Origin: Iamia sp035575815
Lineage (GTDB): Bacteria > Actinomycetota > Acidimicrobiia > Acidimicrobiales > Iamiaceae
Length of the DNA: 64,000 nt
Assembly: GCF_035575815.1 (NCBI RefSeq)
Contig: NZ_DATLXO010000105.1
Location: 10,687-74,686, forward strand
Reading direction: 5' to 3'
The notes below the pieces were generated by a model. It was given only the letters and a program-made list of their open reading frames with translations, was not told where the DNA came from and ran no database searches. Below, piece after piece: positions 1 through 8,637 of the stretch (the first letter of the stretch is position 1; each line of letters starts with the position of its first letter). A program made the position numbers and the translations under genes.

Positions 1-159
1 CCGGGTGGGAACCTCGCGGCCCCGCTTCCCGTGTTCGTTTGTGGCCCTAGGGTACGGGCGCGCCGCCTCGGGCTGCAACCATGGTCGCGGCGGGGCACCG
101 ATCCCACCGACCGCCACGCCCGCTGATCCTCCGACGACGACACCTTGAGGTTGACCGAC

Positions 160-642
160 ATGAGCCTGTGGACCCCCGGCGGCGAGCACGAAGTTCCCCG
201 CGACCGCCCCGGCCCGGCGACCGACGCCCCGGCCACCACGCCCGGGGCCCCGACGGGCGCAGCGCCCCAGGTCGACATCGACCCCGAGATGGCCGAGGCG
301 CTCGCCGCCATGTCGCCCGAGGAGCGGGCCCAGGCCGAGAAGATGATCGGCGAGATGGCCCAGGCCCGGGCCGAGCTGGCCGCCACGCCGGCCGCCGTCG
401 TGGTGGGCAACCACGCCATGGGGCTCTACGAGCTGGCCGCCATCCACCTCTCCCAGGACCCGCCCAACCTCAGCGAAGCGCGGGTCGCCGTCGACGGCCT
501 CGCCGCCCTCGTCGGTGCCCTCGAGGGCCGCCTGGGCGAGAACGAGGCCACCCTGCGCCAAGCGCTCAACCAGCTCCAGCTGGCCTTCGTCGAGCTGTCG
601 AAGCGCGCCGCGACCGGGGGCGACGACCCCGGCGAGCCATGA
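160..642 (+). CDS. DUF1844 domain protein
   Basis: The 160-residue protein has a proline/alanine-rich, low-complexity first third. It is followed by a helical segment (about residues 45-75) and a C-terminal block (about 80-150) that matches my recollection of the DUF1844 family: a GLYELAAIHL-like helix, then ALNQLQLAFVELSK near the end. The biochemical role of the family is not known. The ATG is preceded by GAGG nine bases upstream, which is why I prefer it to a TTG five codons earlier. The stop overlaps the galE start (ATGA), so the two are probably translated from one mRNA. Family assignment is by memory of the pattern and is moderately secure. Confidence 0.7.
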   Translation: MSLWTPGGEHEVPRDRPGPATDAPATTPGAPTGAAPQVDIDPEMAEALAAMSPEERAQAEKMIGEMAQARAELAATPAAVVVGNHAMGLYELAAIHLSQDPPNLSEARVAVDGLAALVGALEGRLGENEATLRQALNQLQLAFVELSKRAATGGDDPGEP

Positions 643-1628
643 CGGTCCTGGTCACCGGCGGGGCGGGCTACATCGGCTCCCACACCGTCGCGCTCCTGCG
701 CCAGCGGGGTCGCGACGTGGTGATCTACGACTCCCTCGAGCTCGGGCGGCCCGAGGCGACCCTCGGCGCCCCGCTGGTGGTCGGTGACATCGCCGATGCG
801 GAACTGGTGAAGGCCACCGTCGCCGAGCACGGCGTCGACGCTGTCATCCACTTCGCCGCCTACAAGGCGGCGGGTGAGTCGATGGAGCAACCGGGGCGCT
901 ACTTCGCCAACAACGTGGCCAAGACCAACACGTTCCTCGACGCGGCGCGCGAGGTGGGCGTTCCGCGCATCGTGTTCTCGTCGTCGTGCTCGGTCTACGG
1001 CACCCCGACCTGCCTGCCGGTCGACGAGACCCACCCGCTCGCCCCCGAGAGCCCGTACGCCGAGAGCAAGCGCATGGTCGAGGACATGTTGCGGTGGTAC
1101 TCGGTGGCCCACGACCTCCGCTCGGTCAGCCTGCGCTACTTCAACGCCGCCGGGGCCGCCGCGAGCGGGCTGATCGGCGAGGACTGGACCGTCACCCTCA
1201 ACCTGGTGCCGCTCGTGATGAAGGCCGCCCTCGGTCGCGTCCCCCAGCTGACCGTGTTCGGCACCGACTACCCGACCCGCGACGGGACCGGGGTGCGCGA
1301 CTACGTCCACGTCGACGACCTGGCCGACGCCCACGTCCGGGCCCTCGAGTACCTCGAGGCGGGCGGTGAGACCACGGCGGTCAACCTCGGCACCGGCGTC
1401 GGCTCCACTGTGCGCGAGGTGCTCGACTGCGCCCGTGAGGTGAGCGGCGTCGACATCCCGTCGCTCGACGCGCCGCGCCGGCCCGGCGACCCGGCCGAGG
1501 TCTACGGCGACAACCGGCGGGCCCACGAGCTGCTCGGTTGGCGCGCCGATCGCAACCTGTCGACGATCATGGCCTCGGCCTGGCAGTGGCACTCGACCCA
1601 CCCTGACGGGTACGACGCCGCGACCTGA
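639..1628 (+). CDS. galE: UDP-glucose 4-epimerase
   Basis: This enzyme interconverts UDP-glucose and UDP-galactose, feeding cytoplasmic sugar-nucleotide pools for glycan synthesis. At 329 residues it is the usual length for GalE. It is an extended short-chain dehydrogenase/reductase: the NAD-binding GGAGYIG motif is at the extreme N-terminus, FSSSCSVYGTP carries the catalytic Ser, and SPYAESK gives the YxxxK pair. The start is fixed by the ATGA overlap with the preceding gene; earlier in-frame starts would only add non-conserved arginine-rich sequence read out of frame through that gene. A dTDP- or other UDP-sugar epimerase cannot be fully excluded, but the N-terminal and central motifs favour GalE. 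Confidence 0.9.
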   Translation: MTVLVTGGAGYIGSHTVALLRQRGRDVVIYDSLELGRPEATLGAPLVVGDIADAELVKATVAEHGVDAVIHFAAYKAAGESMEQPGRYFANNVAKTNTFLDAAREVGVPRIVFSSSCSVYGTPTCLPVDETHPLAPESPYAESKRMVEDMLRWYSVAHDLRSVSLRYFNAAGAAASGLIGEDWTVTLNLVPLVMKAALGRVPQLTVFGTDYPTRDGTGVRDYVHVDDLADAHVRALEYLEAGGETTAVNLGTGVGSTVREVLDCAREVSGVDIPSLDAPRRPGDPAEVYGDNRRAHELLGWRADRNLSTIMASAWQWHSTHPDGYDAAT

Positions 1629-1702
1629 CCTGAGGTGACGGGACCCGGTCGAACCCGACCCGTCGACGCTCCGCCCGCCGTCGCGCCGCAGTGGCGCGGC
1701 CG

Positions 1703-1708
1703 TAGGGT
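1703..1708 (+). promoter_or_regulatory. -10 box (TAGGGT) of a leaderless gene
   Basis: TAGGGT lies seven bases before the GTG at 1716. The same spacing of a TAnnnT box to a start codon recurs many times in this window, so transcription probably starts at or next to the GTG. Confidence 0.5.
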
Positions 1709-1715
1709 CAAGGGC

Positions 1716-3326
1716 GTGGATCGCAGGTCGCGTGCATCGTTGGCGGGAGCCCTGGCCGCGGCCGCCGCCCTGGCCGCGGCCGAGCTGGTCAACCTGGCTG
1801 CCCCCACCCGGCCGTCACTGCTGATCGCGGTGGAGACGTGGTTCGTCGACACCTTCGCCGGGGCCCTGAAGGACATCGCCGTTGCCCTCTTCGGCACCGC
1901 CGACAAGATCGCCCTCGCCGTCGGGGCGGTCCTCTTGCTGTTGGTCTTCGGCGTGCTGGCCGGGAAGCTCGAGGCCAAGGACCGTTGGCGGGGGGTGGCG
2001 CTGATCGTGGGCTTCGGGCTGGCAGGGGTGGCGGCGACGGCCCGCCACCCCCAGGGCTCGGTACCGGTGGCCTCCGCCGCTGCGCTCGTCGGGGTCGCGG
2101 TCGGCACCGTCGTGCTGTTGACCCTGCTCGACCGCTTCGACGTGCGCGTCGCCCCGGGGGCGGCCCGGGCCTTCGCCGACCGCCGCGCTCCCGATCCGGG
2201 GGCGGCCTCAGGTGGTGGTGACGGCCCCCCTGTCGGCGCCCTCGCCGAGGTCGCGGGAACCCGACGCGATGTGATGGTGTGGGGGCTGGGCGCCGGAGCG
2301 CTCATCGTCACCGGCGGCGTGCTGGCCAAGGGCGTCGGCGACCGCCTGCGACGGGCCCGCAGCATCATCCCCGACTCGCTGCCCGCGGCGGCCCCCCCGG
2401 CCTCGGTGCCGACCTCCCAGCCGTTCGAGGCGACGGGCCTCTCGCCCTACATCACCCCGACGCGGGACTTCTACCGCATTGACACCGCCATCCAGACCCC
2501 GTTCGTGGTCACCGACGAGTGGACCCTGAAGGTGACCGGGATGGTCGACAACGAGCTCGAGCTCACCTACGCGGAGCTGGTGGCGCGCGACCTGGTCGAG
2601 GAGGTCGTCACCCTCTCCTGCGTGTCCAACGAGGTCGGCGGCGACCTCGTCGGCAACGCCCGCTGGACCGGCATCGGACTGCGCGACGTGCTGGCCGAGG
2701 CCGGGGTGGCGCCCGGGGCGACCCAGATCGTCGGCGAGTCGGTCGACGGCTTCACCGCCGGGTTCCCCACCAGCATCCTCGACGACCCGGACCGACCCGC
2801 GCTCGTCGCCGTCGGCATGAACGGCCAGCCCCTCCCCCGCGCCCACGGCTTCCCCGCCCGCCTGGTGATCGCGGGGATCTACGGCTACGTCTCGGCCACC
2901 AAGTGGCTCTCGGAGATCCGCCTGACCACCCTGGAGGGCGAGGACGGCTACTGGATCGACCGGGGCTGGGCCAAGGAGGCCCCCATCAAGACCTCGTCGC
3001 GCATCGACGTCCCCCGTCGAGGCGACCGGCTGGTGGCCGGCACCGTGCCCGTCGCCGGGGTGGCCTGGGCCCCGAACCGGGGCATTCAGGCCGTCGAGGT
3101 CCGGGTCGACGGTGGGAGCTGGCAGCAGGCCGAGCTGGGCCGGGTGGCCTCCGACGACACCTGGGTGCAGTGGCACCTGGCCTGGGAGGCGCCCGGCGGC
3201 GACCACGTCATCGAGGTCCGGGCCACCGACGGCGACGGCCGCACCCAATCGCGTCAGGAGGTTGCGCCCATCCCCGACGGCGCCGAGGGCTGGCACCGCC
3301 AGGAGGTCAGCGTCGCCGAGAGGTGA
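1716..3326 (+). CDS. Membrane-anchored molybdopterin-dependent oxidoreductase (sulfite oxidase fold)
   Basis: The N-terminal ~170 residues contain about four hydrophobic helices. A further one follows at about 190-210 (VWGLGAGALIVTGG), and then a sulfite-oxidase-type catalytic domain and a C-terminal Mo-co dimerisation domain (about 430-536). The predicted molybdenum ligand is Cys302 in TLSCVSNEVGG. HGFPARLVIAGIYG and SATKWLSEI further on are typical of the family. The electron donor or substrate cannot be read from the sequence. The catalytic domain is expected outside the membrane. I chose GTG 1716 because of the TAGGGT box seven bases upstream; a GTG at 1635 would add 27 residues. A mog gene for cofactor synthesis lies about 10 kb away. 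Confidence 0.85.
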   Translation: MDRRSRASLAGALAAAAALAAAELVNLAAPTRPSLLIAVETWFVDTFAGALKDIAVALFGTADKIALAVGAVLLLLVFGVLAGKLEAKDRWRGVALIVGFGLAGVAATARHPQGSVPVASAAALVGVAVGTVVLLTLLDRFDVRVAPGAARAFADRRAPDPGAASGGGDGPPVGALAEVAGTRRDVMVWGLGAGALIVTGGVLAKGVGDRLRRARSIIPDSLPAAAPPASVPTSQPFEATGLSPYITPTRDFYRIDTAIQTPFVVTDEWTLKVTGMVDNELELTYAELVARDLVEEVVTLSCVSNEVGGDLVGNARWTGIGLRDVLAEAGVAPGATQIVGESVDGFTAGFPTSILDDPDRPALVAVGMNGQPLPRAHGFPARLVIAGIYGYVSATKWLSEIRLTTLEGEDGYWIDRGWAKEAPIKTSSRIDVPRRGDRLVAGTVPVAGVAWAPNRGIQAVEVRVDGGSWQQAELGRVASDDTWVQWHLAWEAPGGDHVIEVRATDGDGRTQSRQEVAPIPDGAEGWHRQEVSVAER

Positions 3327-3343
3327 ACCTCGTAGGCGGGAGG

Positions 3344-3378
<35 letters not shown>

Positions 3379-3472
3379 CGACAGCTCCGGATCGGGTTCC
3401 GCCTCCGGCGACGGGGTAGGTGCCCCCCGTCGCGGCGCGGGCCTTCGCGCCGCCCGACCCCAGGAGATGTTG

Positions 3473-3637
3473 ATGCGCCGTTCCCGTTGGGCCCTGCTCG
3501 CCCCGTTCTTCGCCGTGACCCTCATGCTCGCCGGGTGCGGCGACGACGACGACGATGTCGACGTCGACGCCCCCGACGTCGAGAACCCGGTCGAGGACGA
3601 GGACGTCCCTGACGTTGACATCGAAGACGACGAGTGA
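3473..3637 (+). CDS. Tiny acidic lipoprotein
   Basis: This 54-residue protein has a lipoprotein signal: MRRSR, a hydrophobic stretch, then the lipobox LAGC with the lipidated cysteine at residue 22. The mature part is 33 residues, of which 14 are Asp and 5 Glu, with no basic residue. It would be an anionic tail tethered to the outer face of the membrane. AGGAG lies six bases before this ATG; an in-frame ATG two codons earlier is too close to it. No family is recognised. The Asp/Glu pattern could bind divalent cations, but that is a guess. It stands alone in its orientation, followed by two hairpins. Confidence 0.7.
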   Translation: MRRSRWALLAPFFAVTLMLAGCGDDDDDVDVDAPDVENPVEDEDVPDVDIEDDE

Positions 3638-3674
3638 TGAGGGCCGACAAAGCCTGAACCGCCGGGCGGCGCCG

Positions 3675-3722
3675 CAGGTCGCGGGCGCTGCGACCTGGAA
3701 CCGGAGAGCCTTGCTGGCTCTC
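3675..3722 (+). terminator. Two hairpins between convergent genes
   Basis: CAGGTCGC/GCGACCTG (3675-3682 with 3690-3697) is followed by GAGAGCC/GGCTCTC (3704-3710 with 3716-3722). They sit between the lipoprotein gene and the convergent cold-shock-like gene, and the second overlaps the latter's stop codon. Neither has a T tract, so this is probably a termination region rather than a classic intrinsic terminator. Confidence 0.4.
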
Positions 3723-3948
3723 AGGGCGACAGCGGTTCGGCCCGGGTGACCTGCCACTGGCCGTGGTGCCCGGGTCCCACCGTGACCCGCAGCCGCCGGC
3801 CCGTCTCGGTCGTGCGGCTGCCGTCGGTCAGGTTGGTGCACTGCAACGCCACCTCATGGCCATCGACGGTGCGCACCGTGCCCCAGCCCCGGGCGTCATC
3901 CCACTCTGTCACCACTCCGTCGACGCCCGCCCGGTTCACGGCACCCAT
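3721..3948 (-). CDS. Cold-shock-domain-like small protein
   Basis: This 75-residue protein resembles a divergent cold shock domain. GVVTEWDDARGWGTV corresponds to the GxVKWFNxxKGFGFI strand pair that carries the RNA-binding aromatic residues, followed by a VALQCTNL strand and a C-terminal RRLRVTVGPG strand. The canonical second RNP motif (VFVH) is replaced by VALQ, so nucleic-acid binding may be weakened. It starts 17 bases after hisG ends and is probably co-transcribed. A GTG three codons in is an alternative start. Confidence 0.65.
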   Translation of the reverse strand: MGAVNRAGVDGVVTEWDDARGWGTVRTVDGHEVALQCTNLTDGSRTTETGRRLRVTVGPGHHGQWQVTRAEPLSP

Positions 3949-3965
3949 GATCGACCGGTCGCCCC

Positions 3966-4850
3966 TCAGTGGACGATCTTGGCCAGCGCCAGCTCGAGGA
4001 TGTCGGTGGCGCCGGCGTCGCGCAGGGCCGGGATCAGCACGTTGATCTGGGCCTTGGGCACCACGGTCTCCACCGCGAAGCCTCCCCCGCGGTGCAACGC
4101 CGAGACCGTGGGCGCCTTCATCGACGGCAGGATGTCGATCACCGCGTCGAGGTCGTCGACGCCGACGTTGAGCTTCACCAGGACCTTGCCCCGGGCCTCC
4201 AGGGCACCGTCGAGCAAGGTCTTGAGCTGGGCCATGGCGTGGGCCTTGGCCGGCTCCGCCAAGGCCGACGGGTTGGCGATGAGCTCGGTGTGGGAGGTGA
4301 GGATCTCCCCGATGACCTTCAGCCCCGCGGCCCGCAGCGCCCGGCCCGTCTCGGTGAGGTCGACGATGGCATCGACGATGTCGGGCACCTTGGCCTCGGT
4401 GGCCCCGTAGCTCAGGCTGATCTCGGCCTCGATGCCGCGCGCCGCGAAGTACCGCCGGGTGAGCTCCGGGTACTCACTCGCCACCCGGACCCCGTTCGTC
4501 AGGTCGTCGACCGAGCTCACCGGGGAGTCGGCCGGTACGGCAAGCACGATGGTCACCGGGCGGGCGGTGGCCTTCGAGTAGTGCAGCGGTCCCAGCGTCT
4601 CGACCTTGGAGTCGGTCTCCTCGATCCAGTCCCGGCCGGTGATGCCGATGTCGAAGAGACCGTCGGCCACGTAGCGGGGGATCTCCTGGGGGCGCAGGAT
4701 CCGCACCTCGGCGATCCGGGGGTCGTCGATGGTGGCCCGGTAGTCGACCGTTGATGAGCGCGAGACCGCGAGGTCGGCCGCCTCGAAGAGCTCGAGGGTG
4801 GCCCTCTCCAGCGAGCCCTTGGGCAGGACGAGGTGCAGCACGCCCGCCAT
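3966..4850 (-). CDS. hisG: ATP phosphoribosyltransferase (long form)
   Basis: HisG catalyses the first committed step of histidine synthesis, condensing ATP with PRPP. The 294-residue length and C-terminal ~80 residues (from about 210, KTLLDGALEARGK onward) correspond to the long form with an ACT-like histidine-feedback domain. LVLPKGSLE at the N-terminus and FDIGITGRDWIEE (about residues 73-85) are family hallmarks. The ATG start places MAGVLHLVLPKGSL at the N-terminus as expected. No hisE is adjacent in this window. A 13-bp inverted repeat lies about 40 bases upstream and could be an operator or the terminator of the preceding gene. Confidence 0.95.
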   Translation of the reverse strand: MAGVLHLVLPKGSLERATLELFEAADLAVSRSSTVDYRATIDDPRIAEVRILRPQEIPRYVADGLFDIGITGRDWIEETDSKVETLGPLHYSKATARPVTIVLAVPADSPVSSVDDLTNGVRVASEYPELTRRYFAARGIEAEISLSYGATEAKVPDIVDAIVDLTETGRALRAAGLKVIGEILTSHTELIANPSALAEPAKAHAMAQLKTLLDGALEARGKVLVKLNVGVDDLDAVIDILPSMKAPTVSALHRGGGFAVETVVPKAQINVLIPALRDAGATDILELALAKIVH

Positions 4851-4889
4851 GGTGCCCCGCCGACCCGTCCCCGGCCAACCGCCCCGCCT

Positions 4890-4939
4890 GAAGCGGTGAG
4901 CACGCGACCACCGTTCGGTGCCCATCTGCTCACCGCTTC
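4890..4939. repeat. 13-bp perfect inverted repeat upstream of hisG
   Basis: GAAGCGGTGAGCA (4890-4902) and its exact reverse complement (4927-4939) are separated by 24 bases, and a partial extra copy, CGGTGAGCGG, follows at about 4945-4954. The element lies between the broken amidohydrolase gene and hisG, both on the minus strand. It could terminate the former or regulate the latter; there is no T tract. Confidence 0.6.
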
Positions 4940-4954
4940 GCCGTCGGTGAGCGG

Positions 4955-6545
4955 CTACCAGGGGGTGTAGGGGGCGTCGGCCCGGCTGAGCCAGCCCAGC
5001 ACCTCCCGGCGGGTCATCGGCCCCCGCGGCTGCCAGGGCGGGGGCAGGGCGCCCGAGGCCACCATCAGGCGGGCCTCGTCGCGCGCCGCGGCCAGGCCGT
5101 CGGCGTCGAGGGCGCAGCGGGTGGCGTCGGGGTCGAGGCCGAAGAGCCGGGCCGCGTTGAGGCCGAACACCTTGGCCTTCACCTCCGGCGTGAGCATCGG
5201 GTAACCGTGCTCGGCGGCGGTGGCCTCCGCGATCTGGAAGGCCCGGAAGGCCATGATCTGGGGCTGGGGCGAGCCGTACCAGATGCCGTCGGTGCCCCAC
5301 ATGACCCGCTCGGTGCCGACGTGCTTGAGCAGCTTACCGACGGCGTGAGCGGCCTGGTCGGGGTCGTTCATCGTCTCTCGCCACGTGGTGCCCAGCTCGG
5401 CCCAGACGTTCTGGTTGGGGGCCGATGCCGTGGTCATCGAGGGCCTTCACCAGCGAATCGATGCCGGTCTCGGCCGCAGCCGGGTCATAGGCCCCCTCGC
5501 GGGTCTGGATCTCGAAGGCGCCGTGGTAGACGACGAAGTCCATGTCGGGATAGGCGCGGGCGAGGGCCACGAGGTCGCGGGGGCCGTTGAAGCGCCGGTC
5601 GAACTCGAGCAGCGGCAGGCCCTTGTGCCCGCACATCACCTTCACCCCGAGCGACCGGGCCTGCTCGATCACGGGGATGCCGAGGGCGGGGTCGTCGAGG
5701 GCATAGCCCTGGCCGTTCGGTCCCCACGCGGTGTACACCTTGAACGCGGCGACGTTGCCAGTGCCGGCCCGGACCGCCATGTCGTCGAGGCGGGCGCCGA
5801 GCGGACCGAAGTTGGGGGCGATGACGTTGTGCACCAGCACCCGGCTGGCACCCCCGGTGGTCAGGGCGGCGGCCAGGGACTGGGTGCCGAGGGCGTCGTC
5901 GAACGGCATGGGTGCGTCGTCGGGGCCCGAGTTGGGCACGTCGGAGAGCAGGGCGACGGTGGTGTCGCTGGCCAGGAACATGTCGTGGAGGTAGGCGGCG
6001 CGATCCAGGCAGTCGTAGCGGTCGTCGGTGGCGCACCCCGCCGGCACCAAGCCCAGGATCATCTCCGCGATGCGGGGTGCGTTCTGCCGCCACGGCCGGT
6101 CGGGCATGACGTGGTGGGTGTGGACGTCGAAGATGAGCTCGGTGCCGCCGAGGGCGGTCTCGCACGCGGCGGCGTCCTCGGGGTCGGGAACCTCGTAGGT
6201 GCCGGCCGGCGGTGACGTCGTGGGCTGACGGCCCCCGGTGGTCGACGGCGACCCGGACGAGGGGGTCGCCGTCGTCGGCCCGGCGGTGTCGTCCCCCGAG
6301 CAGCCGGCCAGGTTGAGCACCCCGAGGGTCACGGCCATGCCCGACGCGCTCTGCAGGAACCGGCGACGGTCGATGCCCGTGCGGCGCGCCGCGGCGTCGG
6401 CCCGCGCCACGATCAGGCGGGCCGCCTCCCGGTCTCGGGCCGAGGGTGGACCGGGCAGGAACTCGCCGTTCGACACCGACCCCGGCCGGAACGGCAACGG
6501 TGCCGGTCGGTCCGGCTCACGCTCGTCGCGGTAGCGCCCGGTCAT
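4955..6545 (-). pseudogene. Tat-exported lipoprotein amidohydrolase, frameshifted
   Basis: The N-terminal ~365 residues and the C-terminal ~150 residues of one metal-dependent hydrolase (amidohydrolase-2 fold) lie in two different frames. The first part has a twin-arginine signal (DRRRFLQ) with lipobox LAGC, FDVHTHHV (HxH metal site), MCGHKGLPLLEFD and VVYHGAFEIQTREG. The second part has NQNVWAELGTTW and VMWGTDGIWYGSP, the expected Asp. The frames join in a run of five G (plus strand, 5417-5421). Removing one base restores HGIGPNQNVWAELG, as expected for the family. This is either a recent disruption or a homopolymer sequencing error. If intact, it would be an exported hydrolase of unknown substrate. 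Confidence 0.75.
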
Positions 6546-6668
6546 GGCCTCAGCCTCCCAGAGCGGCCGACCTCACGCGGGTCGTCGCCTTCCCCTGTTC
6601 AACGTCGCCGCCGCTCGGGGCGTTGCGTCGGCTTTCGGAGCGCCGGTGTCCCCGACGACGGCCCCGGG

Positions 6669-7037
6669 TCAGCTCACGCCGACGAGGTCGACGACGAAGA
6701 CCAGCGTCTCGTTGGGGGCGATGGCGCCGGGTGCCCCGCGGGAGCCGTACGCCATGTCCGGCGGCAGGGTCAGGCGGCGCTGGCCGCCGACCCGCATCCC
6801 GACCACACCCTGATCCCACCCGGCGATGACCTGGCCGGCGCCGAGGCGGAAGGTGAACGTGTCGCCCCGGTCCCATGAGGCGTCGAACTGCTGGCCCGTC
6901 GACCACGACACACCCACGTAGTGGACCTCGACGTTGCTGCCCGAGGTCGCCTCGGCCCCGTCGCCGACGGTGAGGTCGTCGCTCTCCATCTGGGCGGGCG
7001 GATCGATGTCGGGGACGGTGACGTCGGGCTTGGCCAT
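6669..7037 (-). CDS. FKBP-type peptidyl-prolyl cis-trans isomerase
   Basis: This is a single FKBP domain of 122 residues without a signal peptide, so it is probably cytoplasmic and assists proline isomerisation during folding. VEVHYVGVSW, FDASWDRG, FRLGAGQVIAGWDQGV, RLTLPPDMAYGSRG and LVFVVDLVGV match the successive FKBP strands and the active-site tryptophan region. The ATG is six bases downstream of a TAGGGT box (7044-7049, minus strand), so the mRNA is probably leaderless. The TAG of that box is also the stop codon of the upstream methyltransferase gene. Confidence 0.92.
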   Translation of the reverse strand: MAKPDVTVPDIDPPAQMESDDLTVGDGAEATSGSNVEVHYVGVSWSTGQQFDASWDRGDTFTFRLGAGQVIAGWDQGVVGMRVGGQRRLTLPPDMAYGSRGAPGAIAPNETLVFVVDLVGVS

Positions 7038-7043
7038 GGCCGC

Positions 7044-7049
7044 ACCCTA
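7044..7049 (-). promoter_or_regulatory. -10 box (TAGGGT) for the FKBP gene, overlapping a stop codon
   Basis: TAGGGT lies six bases before the FKBP start. Its first three bases are the TAG stop codon of the preceding methyltransferase gene. Confidence 0.5.
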
Positions 7050-7838
7050 CGGCGTGGTCTCCTCGCGACCGCCCGAGTCGTCGCTCCCGCCGGCGACGAC
7101 GAGGCGGAAGCCACCGTCGATCTCCTCCTGGTCGAGCAGGTCGGCGTGGCGGCGGTGCCACGCGCCGGACGCCAGGTCGGCCCGCAACCGCTCGATCCCC
7201 TGGTCCCGCTCGGCCGCGGGAAGCGCCGCGGTCGATGACGCCGCCGCCAGCACCGCGGGGTCGAGGTAGCGCTCGGGCCGGCGCCACCCCGCCCACAGGA
7301 TCCCGTCGGCGCAGTCGTGGGGCACCGGCAGCGTCGTCACCACCCCGCCGCCCAGCGCCTCGGCCACTGCGGTCGGCGACGGTGGCAGGTTGAGGTCCAG
7401 GTCCATGATGCCGGGCAGGTACTCATCGATCAGCCAGAGCCCGGCGTGCTCGTCGTCGTCGAAGGTGACGATCACCTGGTGCCGACTGGTGCGTCGCAGC
7501 TCGGCCAGCCCGGCGCGCCAGTCGCTCCAGTGGTGGAGGCTGAGCACCACCAGGGCGGCGTCGAGCGCGCCATCGACCAGCGGGAGGGCTTCGGCCACCG
7601 CCCGTGCGGCGGGCGCCGCCCCGGCCGGGCGCTGGGCCACCATCACCGCCGAGGGCTCCAGGGCGGCGACAGTGCGGCCGGCGGGCTCGTAGGACCCGGC
7701 GCCGGCCCCCACGTTGGCGACCGTGGCGCAGCCGGCCAGCGCCGCGTCGATGGCCCGCTGCCAGCTCGGCTCCGGTCGGCGAACCCTGCTGTAGCCGACG
7801 CCGATGCGGTCGTAGGCGGGACCGGGGGCCGGGCCCAC
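7047..7838 (-). CDS. Class I SAM-dependent methyltransferase
   Basis: This 263-residue protein is predicted to be a small-molecule or biotin-synthesis-like methyltransferase. YDRIGVGYSRVRRPEP is at the N-terminus, the SAM-binding motif I appears as VANVGAGAGSYEP, ALEPSAVM follows as motif II, and VVLSLHHWSDWRAGLAELRR is the post-II/III segment. This layout is common in the UbiE/BioC-like family. The substrate is unknown. The GTG start lies two bases after the stop of the HAD phosphatase gene, indicating a transcriptional unit with it. The SAM site GAGAG is a conservative variant of the usual GxGxG. Confidence 0.85.
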   Translation of the reverse strand: MGPAPGPAYDRIGVGYSRVRRPEPSWQRAIDAALAGCATVANVGAGAGSYEPAGRTVAALEPSAVMVAQRPAGAAPAARAVAEALPLVDGALDAALVVLSLHHWSDWRAGLAELRRTSRHQVIVTFDDDEHAGLWLIDEYLPGIMDLDLNLPPSPTAVAEALGGGVVTTLPVPHDCADGILWAGWRRPERYLDPAVLAAASSTAALPAAERDQGIERLRADLASGAWHRRHADLLDQEEIDGGFRLVVAGGSDDSGGREETTP

Positions 7839-7840
7839 TA

Positions 7841-8620
7841 CTAGTCGGCCTCGGGTTCGAGCTGGGCGGCGGGGTCGGCCTCGGGGCGCTCGGGGCCCGG
7901 GAGCAGGTCGTGCACCGACCCGATGCGATGCGCCCCGGGGCCGAGGTCGACCCCGCCGTAGAGGTCGTAGGGGTCGAGCAGCAGCGGCACCAACCCGGCG
8001 GCGCGGGCGCCGGCGACGTCGTAGCGGAGGCTGTCGCCCACGTAGCCGATGCGGGCCGGGTCCACCCCCCGGGCCGCCATCACCTCCAGAGCGGGGGCGA
8101 ACACGGCCGGGTCGGGCTTCTCCACGCCGACCACGCCCGAGTCGACGACGACCTCGACCGGCACGCCGCCGCCGGGGCCGACCTGGCACAGGCCCAGGTT
8201 CCGGATCAGGCCCTCGACCTGGCCGATGGCGTTGCTGACCACCCCCAGGAGCACCTGGGCCTCGCCCAGGCGCTCCATGGCCGTCACCGTCTCGACCATG
8301 GGGAAGCGCCAGCAGTAGTGGCCGAAGACCCGGGTGAACGCGCGCCAGGCCTCGTCCATCCGCTCGGCGGGCACGCCGGCCTCGGCGAGGTAGGCAGCGA
8401 TGTAGTCGAGCCATGGGCCTCGGCCCTCGAGGGTGGAGGTGGCGTGAGCCCGCATGCCGACGTAGTGGGCTCGCACCAGGTCCACGAGCGTGGCGGTGGC
8501 CTCCAGCGGGGCCAGGGCGGCGCCGAGCGAGACCGGGTCGGGGATCGTGATGACGCCGCCCACGTCGAACAGCACCGCGTCGAGGTCCCGCCCCACCACC
8601 GGTGATGTCTGCTCGCTCAC
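7841..8620 (-). CDS. HAD-family hydrolase (subfamily IA phosphatase)
   Basis: All four haloacid-dehalogenase motifs are visible in the 259 residues: AVLFDVGGV (motif I, with Gly after the nucleophile Asp as in many FDVGGV proteins), GVVSNAIG (motif II Ser), VGVEKPDPAVF (motif III Lys) and GYVGDSLRYDVAGARAAG (motif IV Asp). The cap is helical and lies between motifs I and II. The substrate is not predictable. I chose the GTG preceded by GGAGG; a longer reading frame starting upstream would translate the two 43-bp repeats and is probably not used. It is linked to the downstream methyltransferase gene. Confidence 0.88.
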   Translation of the reverse strand: MSEQTSPVVGRDLDAVLFDVGGVITIPDPVSLGAALAPLEATATLVDLVRAHYVGMRAHATSTLEGRGPWLDYIAAYLAEAGVPAERMDEAWRAFTRVFGHYCWRFPMVETVTAMERLGEAQVLLGVVSNAIGQVEGLIRNLGLCQVGPGGGVPVEVVVDSGVVGVEKPDPAVFAPALEVMAARGVDPARIGYVGDSLRYDVAGARAAGLVPLLLDPYDLYGGVDLGPGAHRIGSVHDLLPGPERPEADPAAQLEPEAD

Positions 8621-8637
8621 GCCACCATCCTCCAACG

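Noticed and set aside
48..53. TAGGGT as the promoter of the DUF1844-galE pair
   Set aside because: It is more than 100 bases from the DUF1844 start, and the window edge prevents seeing whether these genes belong to a longer upstream operon.
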